Source: an uncultured Bacteroidales bacterium
GTDB lineage: Bacteria > Bacteroidota > Bacteroidia > Bacteroidales > Bacteroidaceae
Assembly: GCA_902779875.1 (NCBI GenBank)
Contig: CACZCX010000018.1
Location: 26,908 to 90,907 of the forward strand
Reading direction: 5' to 3'
DNA length: 64,000 nt
Position 1 is the stretch's first letter, and each line of letters starts with the position of its first letter. The notes below the pieces were generated by a model. That model searched no databases, was not told the origin of the DNA, and saw only the letters and a list, made by a program, of their open reading frames with translations. Position numbers and translations under genes: made by a program. Positions 26,434-37,521 of this stretch are shown piece after piece.

Positions 26434-27155
26434 CCGAATACCGTCTCGAGCACCTCGATTGACTTGAGGGTCGGGAACAGGGGTACGTGAAGCTTGAAAT
26501 AGGAGTTGAGAAGGTTCAACATCATGACGCGCTGCTGACCTGTCAGTGGCGCGTCTTCTATCTTGTCATAGCTGGTGTTGAGCAGCAGGTAGAGCTTGTA
26601 TGAGAGCTCGGGTGTCATGAAGTCGGTATGCTGAGGCTCTGGAGTGAAGCATCCTTCGCGCATATCGAGCACATAACCGGGCTTGTATTCACTTATGTTC
26701 GGACATATTCCTATATGGCTTGCTGTGCCCAGCATGACTGCGGTATGGAAATTGGCGCATGATGTGATCGGCGCACTGTCAAACCATGCCAGGGACTCCT
26801 TAAGGAACCGGTATAGTCCGGGATTGGCCTGCTCTCCATGGAGCGCGTGTGTCAGAAACTCTGAAAGGAAGAGCGAGATGGCGCTTTTTACCGGGTTGAA
26901 GGGGATGTCCTTGTAGGGCATGGAGTTCTTGGCGTCCTTGAGATGATGGAGGGTCTCGTTGGGTACGTATTCGGCCTGGAAATCCAGATGGGTGAGGGGC
27001 TGGAGGAGAGTGTTGCGCGATGCGTTCTTGCCGCTCTTGGAGAGAAACCAGATGAATGGGACCATTCCGTGGGTCTGTGTAAAGATACGTGCTACGCTGG
27101 TTCTGTCGTTATGTCTGACAGCCCCAATCAATATGCCGTGCTCTTCCTGCCACAT
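26430..27155 (-). CDS. recO: DNA repair protein RecO
   Basis: Recombination mediator that loads RecA with RecR. The 241-residue protein begins with the OB-fold region (GILIGAVRHNDRTSVARIFTQTHG) typical of RecO and continues with the helical domain characteristic of the Bacteroidetes version (YKPGYVLDMREGCF, TGQQRVMMLNLLNSYF). The stop codon shares TTAA with the end of ftsZ, so the two genes converge with a 4-bp overlap and no terminator between them. Confidence 0.9.
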   Translation of the reverse strand: MWQEEHGILIGAVRHNDRTSVARIFTQTHGMVPFIWFLSKSGKNASRNTLLQPLTHLDFQAEYVPNETLHHLKDAKNSMPYKDIPFNPVKSAISLFLSEFLTHALHGEQANPGLYRFLKESLAWFDSAPITSCANFHTAVMLGTASHIGICPNISEYKPGYVLDMREGCFTPEPQHTDFMTPELSYKLYLLLNTSYDKIEDAPLTGQQRVMMLNLLNSYFKLHVPLFPTLKSIEVLETVFG

Positions 27156-27210
27156 TGTAAATGTTTGTGTTGAGTGTAGTGCGAAGTTATAAAATTTTTT
27201 ATGGAGAAAG

Positions 27211-27241
27211 TTTGCCGTTTGGAAAAATGTAGCTACTTTTG
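27211..27241 (+). promoter_or_regulatory. Promoter of tRNA-Glu/rpsT
   Basis: TTTG (27211-27214), 19 nt, then TACTTTTG (27234-27241): a full match to the Bacteroidetes housekeeping consensus. It is 45 nt upstream of the tRNA. Confidence 0.8.
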
Positions 27242-27285
27242 CATCCGCTTTATAGGGCAGCTGTCTGAGCTATATCAGAACTGAT

Positions 27286-27358
27286 GGCGCGTTCGTATAT
27301 CGGCTAGTACTCAAGATTTTCATTCTTGCAAGATGAGTTCGACTCTCATACGCGCTAC
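27286..27358 (+). tRNA. tRNA-Glu (anticodon UUC)
   Basis: Acceptor GGCGCGT pairs with ACGCGCT (last pair G-T). The anticodon stem CAAGA/TCTTG encloses loop TTTTCAT with anticodon TTC. The T arm GATGAGTTCGACTCTC has the TTCGA loop. The 3' CCA is not encoded, as is usual in Bacteroidetes. It sits 30 nt upstream of rpsT with no obvious promoter between, so the two are probably cotranscribed. Confidence 0.92.
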
Positions 27359-27388
27359 AAAATAGAAACAATAAAAATTTATTTTATA

Positions 27389-27643
27389 ATGGCAAACCAC
27401 AAATCAGCCTTGAAGGCTATCAGAAAGAGCGAGAAGAGAAGACTTCACAACCGTTATTATGCAAAGACCATGCGTAATGCAGTTCGTCAGCTTCGCGCTA
27501 TGACCAACAAGGAGGAGGCCGCTGCAACCTATCCCAAGGTTCAGAAGATGCTTGACAAGATGGCTAAGACCAAGCTCATCCACAAGAACAAGGCCGCTAA
27601 CCTCAAGTCAAAGCTCTGCGCCTATATCGCTAAGCTCGCTTGA
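27389..27643 (+). CDS. rpsT: 30S ribosomal protein S20
   Basis: Small basic ribosomal protein of 84 residues binding 16S rRNA. The sequence [21 protein letters not shown] is the canonical S20 start. A longer in-frame extension upstream would run through the tRNA-Glu gene and is rejected. The helical, lysine- and arginine-rich composition and C-terminal [16 protein letters not shown]-like end fit the family. It is followed by a hairpin terminator that is also the outer edge of repeat element A. Confidence 0.96.
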   Translation: MANHKSALKAIRKSEKRRLHNRYYAKTMRNAVRQLRAMTNKEEAAATYPKVQKMLDKMAKTKLIHKNKAANLKSKLCAYIAKLA

Positions 27644-27674
27644 TATAACCCCTTTGTCGGTTTGAAACAGTTAC

Positions 27675-27967
27675 AGGTTGGAATCTTTCCAACCTTTTTT
27701 TGTTTCTAATTCGCACTTGGTTTCCAGTTGCACCCAGTAAAACTAAGGCCTCGCGAGCAAAGCTAGCGAGGTCTTAGTTTTACCCGGCCGGAGGCCGGCA
27801 GAGTGGAGTGGGATTATATCCCGCGGAACGGGTTTGGGGCGCCGCCGCCCCAAACTAAAAAAATGTCGTGTATCTAATACGCAGATAAGATCCTGTCCCG
27901 GACTTTTGGCCCGAAGGGCCCAAAAAGTCAAAAAACAACCGAGCTGCGAAGCAGCGAGTCTCTGCCG
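27675..27967 (+). repeat. Multi-hairpin intergenic repeat, copy A
   Basis: About 290 bp lying between convergent rpsT and gyrB. It is almost the same sequence, in opposite orientation, as 34614-34915. It starts with the rpsT terminator hairpin (GGTTGGA...TCCAACC plus T-run) and then contains successive perfect or near-perfect hairpins: AAAACTAAG.CCTCGC / GCGAGG.CTTAGTTTT; CCGGCCGGAGGCCGG; GGGATTATATCCC; GTTTGGGGC / GCCCCAAAC; GACTTTT.GGCCC / GGGCC.AAAAGTC; GAGCTGCGAAGCAGC. No protein-coding content is credible. It looks like a non-autonomous REP/BIME-type element. Confidence 0.85.
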
Positions 27968-27977
27968 GATGGCCTAC

Positions 27978-30143
<2,166 letters not shown>

Positions 30144-30719
30144 ATGAATACAAAAGTACCTGTCGGAAACAAGATCCGCTCCCTTAGGGAATCAAAGCAG
30201 ATGGAGATTGAGGTGCTGGCCGAACGTGCCCAGCTGCCTGTTGAACAGATTAAGGCAATCGAGGATAACGGACCCCTGCCGGGTCTGGCTCCCCTAATCA
30301 AGATTGCCCGTGTGCTAGGTGTCCGTCTGGGTACTTTCCTGGATGACCAGCAGAGCATCGGCGCAGTGGTAAGCCGTGCCGAGGACGAGCATGAGAGCGT
30401 AAGGTTCTCAAACCACGAGTCTGCCGGTCGCGAGAACATGATATATCATTCACTCTCAGACGGTAAGGAGAACCGTCATCTGGAGCCTTTCGTGATAGAC
30501 ATCCTTCCTGAGCAGGATCCCAAGTTCGACCTCTCTACCCACGAGGGCGAGGAGTTCATCTATGTCCTGGAGGGTCAGGTCGAGATCAACTACGGCAAGA
30601 CTACCTACGTACTCGACAAGGGTGACAGCATCTACTACGACTCCATTGTAAAACACCACGTACACGGCTATAACGGTCAGAAGGCCCGCATCCTTGCTGT
30701 TGTATACACTCCAATTTGA
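30144..30719 (+). CDS. XRE-type HTH regulator with C-terminal cupin domain (copy 1)
   Basis: 191 residues: an N-terminal lambda-repressor-like helix-turn-helix (GNKIRSLRESKQMEIEVLAE, residues about 7-70) and a C-terminal cupin barrel (STHEGEEFIYVLEGQVEINY, LDKGDSIYYDS, about 115-190). Such proteins are ligand-sensing repressors or activators. ATG 30144 was chosen because the earlier in-frame GTG (30108) lies at the predicted transcription start. The neighbouring ligase gene starts 9 nt later, so it probably regulates acid activation by that operon in response to the acid or its CoA ester (inference). Confidence 0.88.
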   Translation: MNTKVPVGNKIRSLRESKQMEIEVLAERAQLPVEQIKAIEDNGPLPGLAPLIKIARVLGVRLGTFLDDQQSIGAVVSRAEDEHESVRFSNHESAGRENMIYHSLSDGKENRHLEPFVIDILPEQDPKFDLSTHEGEEFIYVLEGQVEINYGKTTYVLDKGDSIYYDSIVKHHVHGYNGQKARILAVVYTPI

Positions 30720-30727
30720 TCTGAAAG

Positions 30728-32380
30728 ATGTATCAGTTATCGGAAAGAACACTCGGAGACTGGCTTGAGCATTGGGCTCAGGAGACTCCCGACAAAGAGT
30801 ATATAGTATATTCTGACCGCGACCTGCGTTTTACCTGGAAACAGTTCAACCAGAGGGTCGATGACATGGCACGCGGCCTTATAGCAATAGGTGTAACAAG
30901 GGGCAGCCACGTGGGCCTGTGGGCTCAGAACGTGCCTGACTGGCTTACGTTCCTTTATGCATGTGCCAAGATCGGTGCTGTCTGCATCACTGTAAACACC
31001 AACTACAAGCAGAACGAGCTGGAGTATCTGGTTGAGGACTCCGATATGCACACCCTCTGCCTTACCGACGGCACATGGGAGAGCAACTACGTGGATATGG
31101 CCTACACCATGCTGCCTGAGCTGCGCGAGTGTGAGCGCGGCCATCTGGAGAGCAAGCGTTTCCCCAAGCTCAAGAACGTGGTTTATATAGGTCAGGAGAA
31201 GTTCCGTGGTATGTATAACACCGCTGAGATACTGCTTCTGGGTGAGAATACTGAGGATGATGAGTTCCAGCGTCTGCGCAAGGCTGTTACATGCCATGAC
31301 GTCGTAAACATGCAGTATACATCGGGTACGACAGGATTCCCCAAGGGAGTCATGCTTACCCATTACAACATAGCAAATGACGGTTTCCTGACAGGTGAGC
31401 ACATGAAATTCACTCAGGATGACAAGCTCTGCGTATGCGTACCCCTGTTCCACTGCTTTGGCGTGGTTCTGGCAACCATGAACTGCCTTACACACGGTTG
31501 CACCGAGGTTCTGGTGGAGCGTTTTGATCCGCTGGTTACGCTGGCATCGGTCCACAAGGAGCGTTGCACGGCCCTGTATGGCGTGCCCACCATGTTCATC
31601 GCTGAGCTGAACCATCCTATGTTCGATATGTTTGACCTCTCATGCCTGCGTACAGGTATCATGGCAGGTTCACTCTGTCCTATCGAGCTTATGCGTAAAG
31701 TTGAGGAGAAGATGTTCCTGCGCGTAACAAGCGTATACGGTCTTACCGAGTCATCACCCGGCATGAGTCAGACCCGCATAGACGATCCCGATGAGTGGCG
31801 TTACACCACCGTGGGACGTGACTATGAGTTCGTTGACGTAAAGGTGCTCGACCCCGAGACCAACAAGGAGGTTCCTGCAGGAACTCAGGGTGAGATGTGC
31901 TGCAAGGGATTCAACGTGATGAAGGGTTACTACAAGAAGCCGGAGGCTACTGCCGAGGTCATTGATGAGAACGGCTACCTGCACTCAGGTGACCTGGGTA
32001 TCATGGATGAGAACGGCAACTACCGCATTACCGGACGTATAAAGGATATGATAATCCGCGGCGGTGAGAATATCTACCCGCGTGAGATCGAGGAGTTCCT
32101 GTATCACCTGCCCGGCGTACGTGACGTACAGGTTGCCGGTGTGCCCTCCAAGAAATACGGTGAGGAGGTAGGTGCATTCATCATACTGGATGACGGCGCA
32201 AAACTTACCGAGGAGGAGGTTCGTGACTGGTGCCGTGGCAAGATAGCCCGATACAAGATCCCCAAATATGTATTCTTTGTCAAGGAATACCCGCTTACAG
32301 GCAGCGGTAAGATCCAGAAATTCAAACTTCGCGAACTGAGCCTGAAGCTTTGCGAGGAGAAGGGTATAGAAGTTATCTGA
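30728..32380 (+). CDS. AMP-binding acyl-CoA ligase (copy 1)
   Basis: 550-residue ANL superfamily enzyme that activates a carboxylic acid to acyl-AMP and then acyl-CoA. The phosphate loop [16 protein letters not shown] is near residue 200, the adenine motif [10 protein letters not shown] near 340, the hinge region [19 protein letters not shown] near 420, and the catalytic lysine in [12 protein letters not shown] near the C-terminus. It resembles medium- or long-chain and aryl-acid ligases more than acetyl-CoA synthetase. It lies between two HTH-cupin genes, separated by 8 and 2 nt. Substrate unknown. Confidence 0.92.
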   Translation: MYQLSERTLGDWLEHWAQETPDKEYIVYSDRDLRFTWKQFNQRVDDMARGLIAIGVTRGSHVGLWAQNVPDWLTFLYACAKIGAVCITVNTNYKQNELEYLVEDSDMHTLCLTDGTWESNYVDMAYTMLPELRECERGHLESKRFPKLKNVVYIGQEKFRGMYNTAEILLLGENTEDDEFQRLRKAVTCHDVVNMQYTSGTTGFPKGVMLTHYNIANDGFLTGEHMKFTQDDKLCVCVPLFHCFGVVLATMNCLTHGCTEVLVERFDPLVTLASVHKERCTALYGVPTMFIAELNHPMFDMFDLSCLRTGIMAGSLCPIELMRKVEEKMFLRVTSVYGLTESSPGMSQTRIDDPDEWRYTTVGRDYEFVDVKVLDPETNKEVPAGTQGEMCCKGFNVMKGYYKKPEATAEVIDENGYLHSGDLGIMDENGNYRITGRIKDMIIRGGENIYPREIEEFLYHLPGVRDVQVAGVPSKKYGEEVGAFIILDDGAKLTEEEVRDWCRGKIARYKIPKYVFFVKEYPLTGSGKIQKFKLRELSLKLCEEKGIEVI

Positions 32381-32382
32381 TT

Positions 32383-32940
32383 ATGGAAATAAACGAACAG
32401 ATCAAGCAGATGGCCATGCGTCTTCGCGGACTGCGCGAGGATCTGGATATGTCTGTCGAGGAGGTGGCCTCCAAGTGCGGCATCACCCCCGATGAGTTGA
32501 CACGTTATGAGTCGGGCGAATCGGATATTCCGATGAACTTCCTCTGCAACGCAGCAAACGTATTCGGCGTCGAGCCTTTGGAACTTTTCTCCGGTGATGC
32601 TCCCAATATGAGCAGCTACTGGCTGGTACGCAAGGGCAAGGGTCCTGTAATTGAGCGTCAGAAAGCTTACAAATACCAGGCTCTGGCCATGGGATTCAAG
32701 CACGCCAAGGCATCACCCTTTATCGTGACTGTAGATCCCAAGATGGAGAACGAGATGCATCTGAACTCACATGAGGGACAGGAGTTCAACCTGGTGCTCA
32801 AAGGCACGCTGCTGCTGAGCATCGGAGGTAAGGAACTGACCCTGAATCCCGGTGACAGCATATACTTTGATTCAACACAGCCCCATGGCATGAGGGCACT
32901 GAACGGCGAGCCCGCCAGGTTCCTTGCCATCATATTCTGA
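32383..32940 (+). CDS. XRE-type HTH regulator with cupin domain (copy 2)
   Basis: 185 residues with the same architecture as the regulator 2 kb upstream: HTH (QMAMRLRGLREDLDMSVEEV, about residues 8-65) and cupin (SHEGQEFNLVLKGTLLLSI, NPGDSIYFDSTQPHG, about 110-180). The two copies are clearly related in layout and motifs but diverged in sequence. ATG 32383 is 2 nt after the ligase stop. It is followed 5 nt later by a second ligase, so regulator-ligase pairs are repeated in tandem. Confidence 0.88.
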   Translation: MEINEQIKQMAMRLRGLREDLDMSVEEVASKCGITPDELTRYESGESDIPMNFLCNAANVFGVEPLELFSGDAPNMSSYWLVRKGKGPVIERQKAYKYQALAMGFKHAKASPFIVTVDPKMENEMHLNSHEGQEFNLVLKGTLLLSIGGKELTLNPGDSIYFDSTQPHGMRALNGEPARFLAIIF

Positions 32941-32945
32941 GAAAC

Positions 32946-34613
32946 ATGTTAGAGAAATACCTGAAGAAAGTTGAGTTCGATTCACTGGAGGATTTCCAGA
33001 AGAACTTTGAGATAATTGTTCCTGAAAACTTCAATTTCGGCTATGACGTAGTCGATGAGTGGGCCAGGACAAATCCGGATAAGCTGGCTCTGCTCTGGAC
33101 CAATGACGAGGGCGCCGAAGTCCGCTATACTTTTGCAGACATAAAGCGCAAGTCAGACCAGGTGGCTGCGTTCTACCAGTCTCTGGGCATAGGCCGCGGT
33201 GACTGCGTGATGATGATGCTCAAGCGTCGCGCCGAGTTCTGGTTCTCAATCGTGGCTCTGCATAAGCTGGGTGCCGTGGCCATCCCCGCTACCCACCTGC
33301 TCACCCCCAAGGACCTTATATATAGGGCCAACTCAGCCAAGATTAAGATGATTGTGAGTGCCGATGAGCCCATCATGATACAGCATGTGAATGACTGCCT
33401 CAAGGATGCTCCTTCGGTAAAGGTTCTGGTCGCTACCGGTTCATATAACAAGGACGGATGGCACAGCATGGATGAGGGTATGAAAAACGCCCCTGAATTT
33501 GTGCGTCCTGCCAAGGTCAACGATAATCATGACATATCACTGCTCTATTTTACGTCTGGCTCAAGCGGTAACCCCAAGATGGTCGCTCACAACTTCCTCT
33601 ATCCGCTGGGTCACATTGTTACAGCCAAGTACTGGCACAACGTAAACGAGCAGAGCCTGCATCTTACCGTAGCCGATACCGGTTGGGGTAAGGCTGTCTG
33701 GGGCAAGCTCTACGGTCAGTGGCTCTCAGGTGCTGCGGTATTCGTATATGACCACGAGAAGTTCACTCCCGCCAATATACTGGCTGCTATGGCCAAGTAC
33801 CGCGTGACTTCATTCTGCGCACCTCCCACCATATACCGTTATCTGATCCGCGAGGATCTTAGCCAGTATGACCTGAGTGCGCTCAAGTATTGCACTACCG
33901 CCGGCGAGCCTCTCAACCCGAGTGTATTCGAGTTCTGGAAGGAGCATACCGGTCTGGATATCCACGAGGGATTCGGTCAGACTGAGACTGCAATGACCAT
34001 CGGTACATTCCCCTGGATGACTCCCAAACCCGGATCACTGGGTGTACCCAACCCCGCATATGACATGGACCTTCTCACAAACGACGGCCGTTCCGCAGAG
34101 GACGGTGAGAGCGGTGAGATAATCCTGCATACCGATAAGCGTCTGCCTCTGGGTCTGTTTGAGGAGTATTATCACAACCCCGAGCTGACCAAGACGGTTC
34201 ATTATAACGGTATTTATCACACCGGTGACGTGGCTTGGCGTGACGGTGACGGTTACTACTGGTTTGTAGGCCGTACCGATGACGTCATCAAGAGCTCCGG
34301 TTACCGCATCGGACCGTTCGAGGTCGAGAGTGCCCTGATGACACACCCCGCTGTTGTGGAGTGCGCCGTTACAGGTGTTCCCGATGAGGTGCGCGGCCAG
34401 GTGGTAAAGGCTACCATCATCCTTGCCAAGGAGTATAAGGATTATCCCGATAAGGAGGCGCTGATCAAGGAGATCCAGGATCACGTCAAGAAGGTATCGG
34501 CCCCTTACAAGTATCCGCGTGTAGTGGAGTTTGTTGAGGAACTTCCTAAAACGATCAGCGGCAAGATTAAGCGCGTGGAGATCCGCAACAAGGACGCTGA
34601 GGCTGCTAAGTGA
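32946..34613 (+). CDS. AMP-binding acyl-CoA ligase (copy 2, acetyl/medium-chain type)
   Basis: 555-residue ANL ligase. Motifs: YFTSGSSGNPKMVAHN (phosphate loop), EGFGQTETAMTIG, GDVAWRDGDGYYWFVGRTDDVIKSSGYRIGP hinge region (listed here only by its ends: GDVAWRD and GRTDDVIKSSGYR), and C-terminal catalytic lysine in TISGKIKRVEIR. It belongs to the acetyl-CoA synthetase/ACSM-like branch, different from copy 1, so the tandem genes are not a recent duplication. It ends directly at repeat B and converges with the oxidoreductase operon. Confidence 0.92.
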   Translation: MLEKYLKKVEFDSLEDFQKNFEIIVPENFNFGYDVVDEWARTNPDKLALLWTNDEGAEVRYTFADIKRKSDQVAAFYQSLGIGRGDCVMMMLKRRAEFWFSIVALHKLGAVAIPATHLLTPKDLIYRANSAKIKMIVSADEPIMIQHVNDCLKDAPSVKVLVATGSYNKDGWHSMDEGMKNAPEFVRPAKVNDNHDISLLYFTSGSSGNPKMVAHNFLYPLGHIVTAKYWHNVNEQSLHLTVADTGWGKAVWGKLYGQWLSGAAVFVYDHEKFTPANILAAMAKYRVTSFCAPPTIYRYLIREDLSQYDLSALKYCTTAGEPLNPSVFEFWKEHTGLDIHEGFGQTETAMTIGTFPWMTPKPGSLGVPNPAYDMDLLTNDGRSAEDGESGEIILHTDKRLPLGLFEEYYHNPELTKTVHYNGIYHTGDVAWRDGDGYYWFVGRTDDVIKSSGYRIGPFEVESALMTHPAVVECAVTGVPDEVRGQVVKATIILAKEYKDYPDKEALIKEIQDHVKKVSAPYKYPRVVEFVEELPKTISGKIKRVEIRNKDAEAAK

Positions 34614-34915
34614 TTGCCTCCGGCGGGGGCTCGCCGCTCCGCGGCTCGGCCTTTTTTGACTTTTGGGGCCCTTTGGGCCAAAAGTCCGGGACAGGATCCT
34701 ATCTGCGTATTAGATACACGACCTTTTTTTAGTTTGGGGCGGCGGCGCCCCAAACCCGTTCAGCGGGATTATATCCCGCTTCACTCTGCCGGCCTCCGGC
34801 CGGGTAAAACTAAGACCTCGCTAGCTTTGCTCGCGAGGCCTTAGTTTTACTGGGTGCAACTGGAAACCAAGTGCGGATTAGAAACAAAAAAGGTTGGATT
34901 TTGGTCCAACCTTTT
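34614..34915 (-). repeat. Multi-hairpin intergenic repeat, copy B (inverted relative to copy A)
   Basis: Reverse complement of this segment closely matches 27675-27967 over about 290 bp, with scattered substitutions; compensating changes are seen in hairpin stems (for example GAGCTGCGAAGCAGC in A versus GAGCCGCGGAGCGGC in B), so structure is kept. The outer edge is again a GGTTGGA/TCCAACC hairpin with a T-run that can serve as terminator. It begins just after the ligase stop and ends close to the oxidoreductase gamma gene, once more between convergent genes. Confidence 0.85.
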
Positions 34916-34934
34916 CAAATAAAGAAACTACGTG

Positions 34935-35353
34935 TTAGTCTTTTACCAGTTCCATACCAGCCTTAATAGCCTTCTCATTAAGAGGCAGGTACTTCCGGCG
35001 GCCTCCTCGATGGCCTTGATGGGGTAGATAGTGATATCAGTACGTGTGGGCTTGCGGGTGATGGTACTCGGAGTGTAGATGAGTACGCCGCCGGGCTTTA
35101 CCATCGGCTCGAACTTGTCCATTGACTGCTGGTTCAGGATGATTGCGGTACTGAACTTCTGGAGGATAGGTGAGCTGATACGGCTGTCGCTCAGGATAAC
35201 CGTAACATTTGCTGTACCTCCACGGATCTCAGGACCGTATGACGGCATCCATGAAACCTCCAGACCCTGCATGAGGCCTGAATAGGCTATTATCTTACCC
35301 ATTGAGAGGACACCCTGTCCTCCGAATCCGGCTATGATTATCTCTTCTGTCAT
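34935..35353 (-). pseudogene. 2-oxoacid:ferredoxin oxidoreductase gamma subunit, internally deleted and frameshifted
   Basis: The N-terminal 115 residues are a good gamma subunit (MTEEIIIAGFGGQGVLSMGK, YGPEIRGGTANVTVI, ITIYPIKAIEEAAG). Right after this the frame runs into an unrelated tail and stops at 34943. In another frame the typical C-terminus continues as RKYLPLNEKAIKAGMELVKD with a stop at 34935-34937. Family members are about 180 residues; roughly 45 residues in the middle are missing at the junction near 34996-35001. The simplest reading is an internal deletion that also shifted frame. Either the gene is broken, or the source assembly has an error. It lies about 20 nt from repeat B. 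Confidence 0.75.
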
Positions 35354-35368
35354 GATTGTATCTCCTTA

Positions 35369-36163
35369 TTATCTGGGTGCGTTCATGTCCATGACAATCT
35401 TGCCATCGACCTTGATGTCTCCCAGAGGATATTTCTTGAACATGTTCTCAACCATCCAGTCGTTGGCAGCCTTAGGTGAGAGACCCCAGCCTGAGTTGCA
35501 GTTTGATACAACCTCAACGATTGATGTTCCCTTCTTGTCACGCTGGTTCTCAAAGGCCTGACGAAGTGCCTTCTTGAGCTTGCGTACGTTACCGGGAGTA
35601 TGTACTGAATGACGTGTTACGTAGCATACACCGTCCAGCTGAGCGAGCAGCGGGGTGATGTTGAGCGGGTAACCCATGGTCTTGACGTCACGGCCGCGGG
35701 GGCAGGTGGTGGTCTTCATTCCCTCCAGAGTGGTGGGGGCCATCTGACCTCCGGTCATACCGTAGATACCGTTGTTTATGAATACTATCACGATGTTCTC
35801 GCCGCGGTTGCAGGCGTGCATGGTTTCACCGGTTCCGATGGCAGCCAGGTCACCGTCACCCTGATAGGTGAACACGAACTTGTCGGGCTGCACGCGCTTG
35901 ATGCCGGTGGCAACGGCGCAGGCGCGACCGTGAGCGGCTTCAACCACATCGAACTTGTAGAAATCATAGAGGAACACTGAGCAGCCTACAGGTGAGATAC
36001 CTATTACGTCATGCTCGATGCCCATCTCCTCGATAACCTCGGCAATGGTGCGTACAACAACGCCGTGGCCGCAGCCGGGGCAGAAGTTGAACTGCTTCTC
36101 GGCCATCAGACGGCTTTTCTGATAGACCAGATTCTCAGGTTTGATTATATCGTTTACTTCCAT
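35369..36163 (-). CDS. 2-oxoacid:ferredoxin oxidoreductase beta subunit (TPP-binding)
   Basis: Catalytic TPP subunit of a 2-oxoacid:ferredoxin oxidoreductase, 264 residues. NFCPGCGHGVVVRTIAE at the N-terminus and the TPP motif YQGDGDLAAIGTGE followed by INNGIYGMTGGQMAPTT are characteristic. It works with the alpha subunit (VorB-like), the 4Fe-4S delta subunit and the gamma subunit encoded in the same operon, decarboxylating 2-oxo acids to acyl-CoA with ferredoxin as acceptor, or the reverse. Spaced 9 nt after the alpha gene. Confidence 0.92.
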   Translation of the reverse strand: MEVNDIIKPENLVYQKSRLMAEKQFNFCPGCGHGVVVRTIAEVIEEMGIEHDVIGISPVGCSVFLYDFYKFDVVEAAHGRACAVATGIKRVQPDKFVFTYQGDGDLAAIGTGETMHACNRGENIVIVFINNGIYGMTGGQMAPTTLEGMKTTTCPRGRDVKTMGYPLNITPLLAQLDGVCYVTRHSVHTPGNVRKLKKALRQAFENQRDKKGTSIVEVVSNCNSGWGLSPKAANDWMVENMFKKYPLGDIKVDGKIVMDMNAPR

Positions 36164-36172
36164 TGCTCCAGT

Positions 36173-37252
36173 TTATTTGATATTAAAGTAGTTGTAGAGA
36201 GCGGTCTCGATCTCCTCAGGTGTGGGAACCATACCACCCAGACGGCCAAAGAAGCCTACGGGCTTGCGGCCCTCGACAGCCAGACGGATATCCTCAATCA
36301 TCTGACCGGCGCTCAGCTCAACCGACATGAGACCCTTGATACGGGGGTTGTCTGCCAGCTCGCGGATCTGGTCGTAGGGGAAAGGATAGAGTGAGATGGG
36401 GCGGAACAGGCCGATCTTGTGACCTTTGGCGCGTGCCAGCTCTATGCTCTTCTGTGCTATACGGGCAATGATACCGAAGGCTACGATTACGTATTCGGCG
36501 TCAACGCACTGAATCATCTCATAACGGATCTCATTCTGCTCCATCTCGCGGTATTTCTTCTGGAGACGGATGTTAACCAGCTCGTGCTCCTGGGGCAGGA
36601 GGTTCAGAGAGGTTACGTAGCGACGCTCCTTACCTACAGGTGTACCGTTGGTAGCCCAGTCGGGATACTCGGTCATGCGGGGACGCTGTGCAGGCAGATA
36701 GATCTTCTCCATCATCTGACCCAGGGCGCCGTCGGCAAGGATCATTGTCGGGTTGCGGTACTTGAATGCGAGGTCGAATCCAAGTGCAATGAAGTCAGCC
36801 AGCTCCTGGACCGATGAGGGGGCCAGCGTGAGCAGCTTGTAGTCACCGTGGCCGCCGCCCTTAACAGTCTGGAAATAGTCAGCCTGGCTGGGCTGGATGG
36901 TTCCCAGTCCGGGACCTCCACGTGATACGTTGATAAGCAGACAGGGCAGCTCGGCACCTGCCAGATATGATATTCCTTCTGCCATCAGACTGATACCGGG
37001 GCTTGATGACGATGTCATAACCCTGTGACCTGTCGATGCTCCGCCATAGACCATGTTGATGGCGGAAACTTCACTCTCTGCCTGGAGTACGGCCATGCCT
37101 GTGCGGGCGGTGGCATCGGTCTCCATCAGATACTCCATTACCTCCGTCTGCGGAGTGATGGGGTAACCGTAAAAGGCATCGGCGCCGGCGCGGATAGCGG
37201 CCTCGGCAATTGCCTCGTTGCCTTTCATAAGTCTCATTTCTCTTTCTTCCAT
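36173..37252 (-). CDS. vorB: 2-oxoacid:ferredoxin oxidoreductase alpha subunit, VorB type
   Basis: 359-residue alpha subunit most like VorB (3-methyl-2-oxobutanoate dehydrogenase subunit). Visible motifs: GNEAIAEAAIRAGADAFYGYPITPQTEV, QAESEVSAINMVYG, MTSSSSPGISLMAEG, RGGPGLGTIQPSQADYFQ. The substrate is probably a branched-chain or related 2-oxo acid, though the KOR/VOR/IOR groups are difficult to separate by eye. It begins 2 nt after the ferredoxin-like gene. Confidence 0.9.
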   Translation of the reverse strand: MEEREMRLMKGNEAIAEAAIRAGADAFYGYPITPQTEVMEYLMETDATARTGMAVLQAESEVSAINMVYGGASTGHRVMTSSSSPGISLMAEGISYLAGAELPCLLINVSRGGPGLGTIQPSQADYFQTVKGGGHGDYKLLTLAPSSVQELADFIALGFDLAFKYRNPTMILADGALGQMMEKIYLPAQRPRMTEYPDWATNGTPVGKERRYVTSLNLLPQEHELVNIRLQKKYREMEQNEIRYEMIQCVDAEYVIVAFGIIARIAQKSIELARAKGHKIGLFRPISLYPFPYDQIRELADNPRIKGLMSVELSAGQMIEDIRLAVEGRKPVGFFGRLGGMVPTPEEIETALYNYFNIK

Positions 37253-37254
37253 AA

Positions 37255-37485
37255 TTACTCCTCTACTTTTACCCTATAGACTGAAATAACTCCGTCCGGG
37301 CAGATAATGCCGCAGTTAGTGCAACCAATACATGCTTCGGGGTTGGCCATGTATGCATAATGGTAACCCTTGCTGTTCACCGCTTCGGTCATGCCCAGTA
37401 CCTGCTTGTCGCAAGTGGAGACACAGAGCTCGCAGCCTTTGCAACGTTCAGCATCAACTGTGACGGCACCTCTAATTTTTGCCAT
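37255..37485 (-). CDS. 2-oxoacid:ferredoxin oxidoreductase delta subunit (2x[4Fe-4S] ferredoxin)
   Basis: 76-residue protein with two CxxCxxCxxxC-type clusters: CKGCELCVSTC near residues 15-25 and CIGCTNCGIIC near 52-62. It carries electrons from the TPP site to external ferredoxin. First gene of the four-gene oxidoreductase operon; the FKBP gene ends 36 nt upstream. Confidence 0.93.
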   Translation of the reverse strand: MAKIRGAVTVDAERCKGCELCVSTCDKQVLGMTEAVNSKGYHYAYMANPEACIGCTNCGIICPDGVISVYRVKVEE

Positions 37486-37521
37486 GATATAAATGTTGTT
37501 ACTTGTGTGGTTATTGATTCG

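Noticed and set aside
27326-27388. Upstream extension of rpsT
   Set aside because: It runs through the tRNA-Glu gene; S20 proteins begin MANHKSA at 27389.
27840-27905. Possible tRNA remnant inside repeats A and B (stem-loop with ATCT/AGAT)
   Set aside because: No proper T arm or acceptor pairing could be built; kept only as part of the repeat.
27743-27931. Short open frames within the multi-hairpin repeat, also at 34505-34844
   Set aside because: They reflect the repeat sequence itself; both strands are open because of hairpin symmetry, and no protein features exist.
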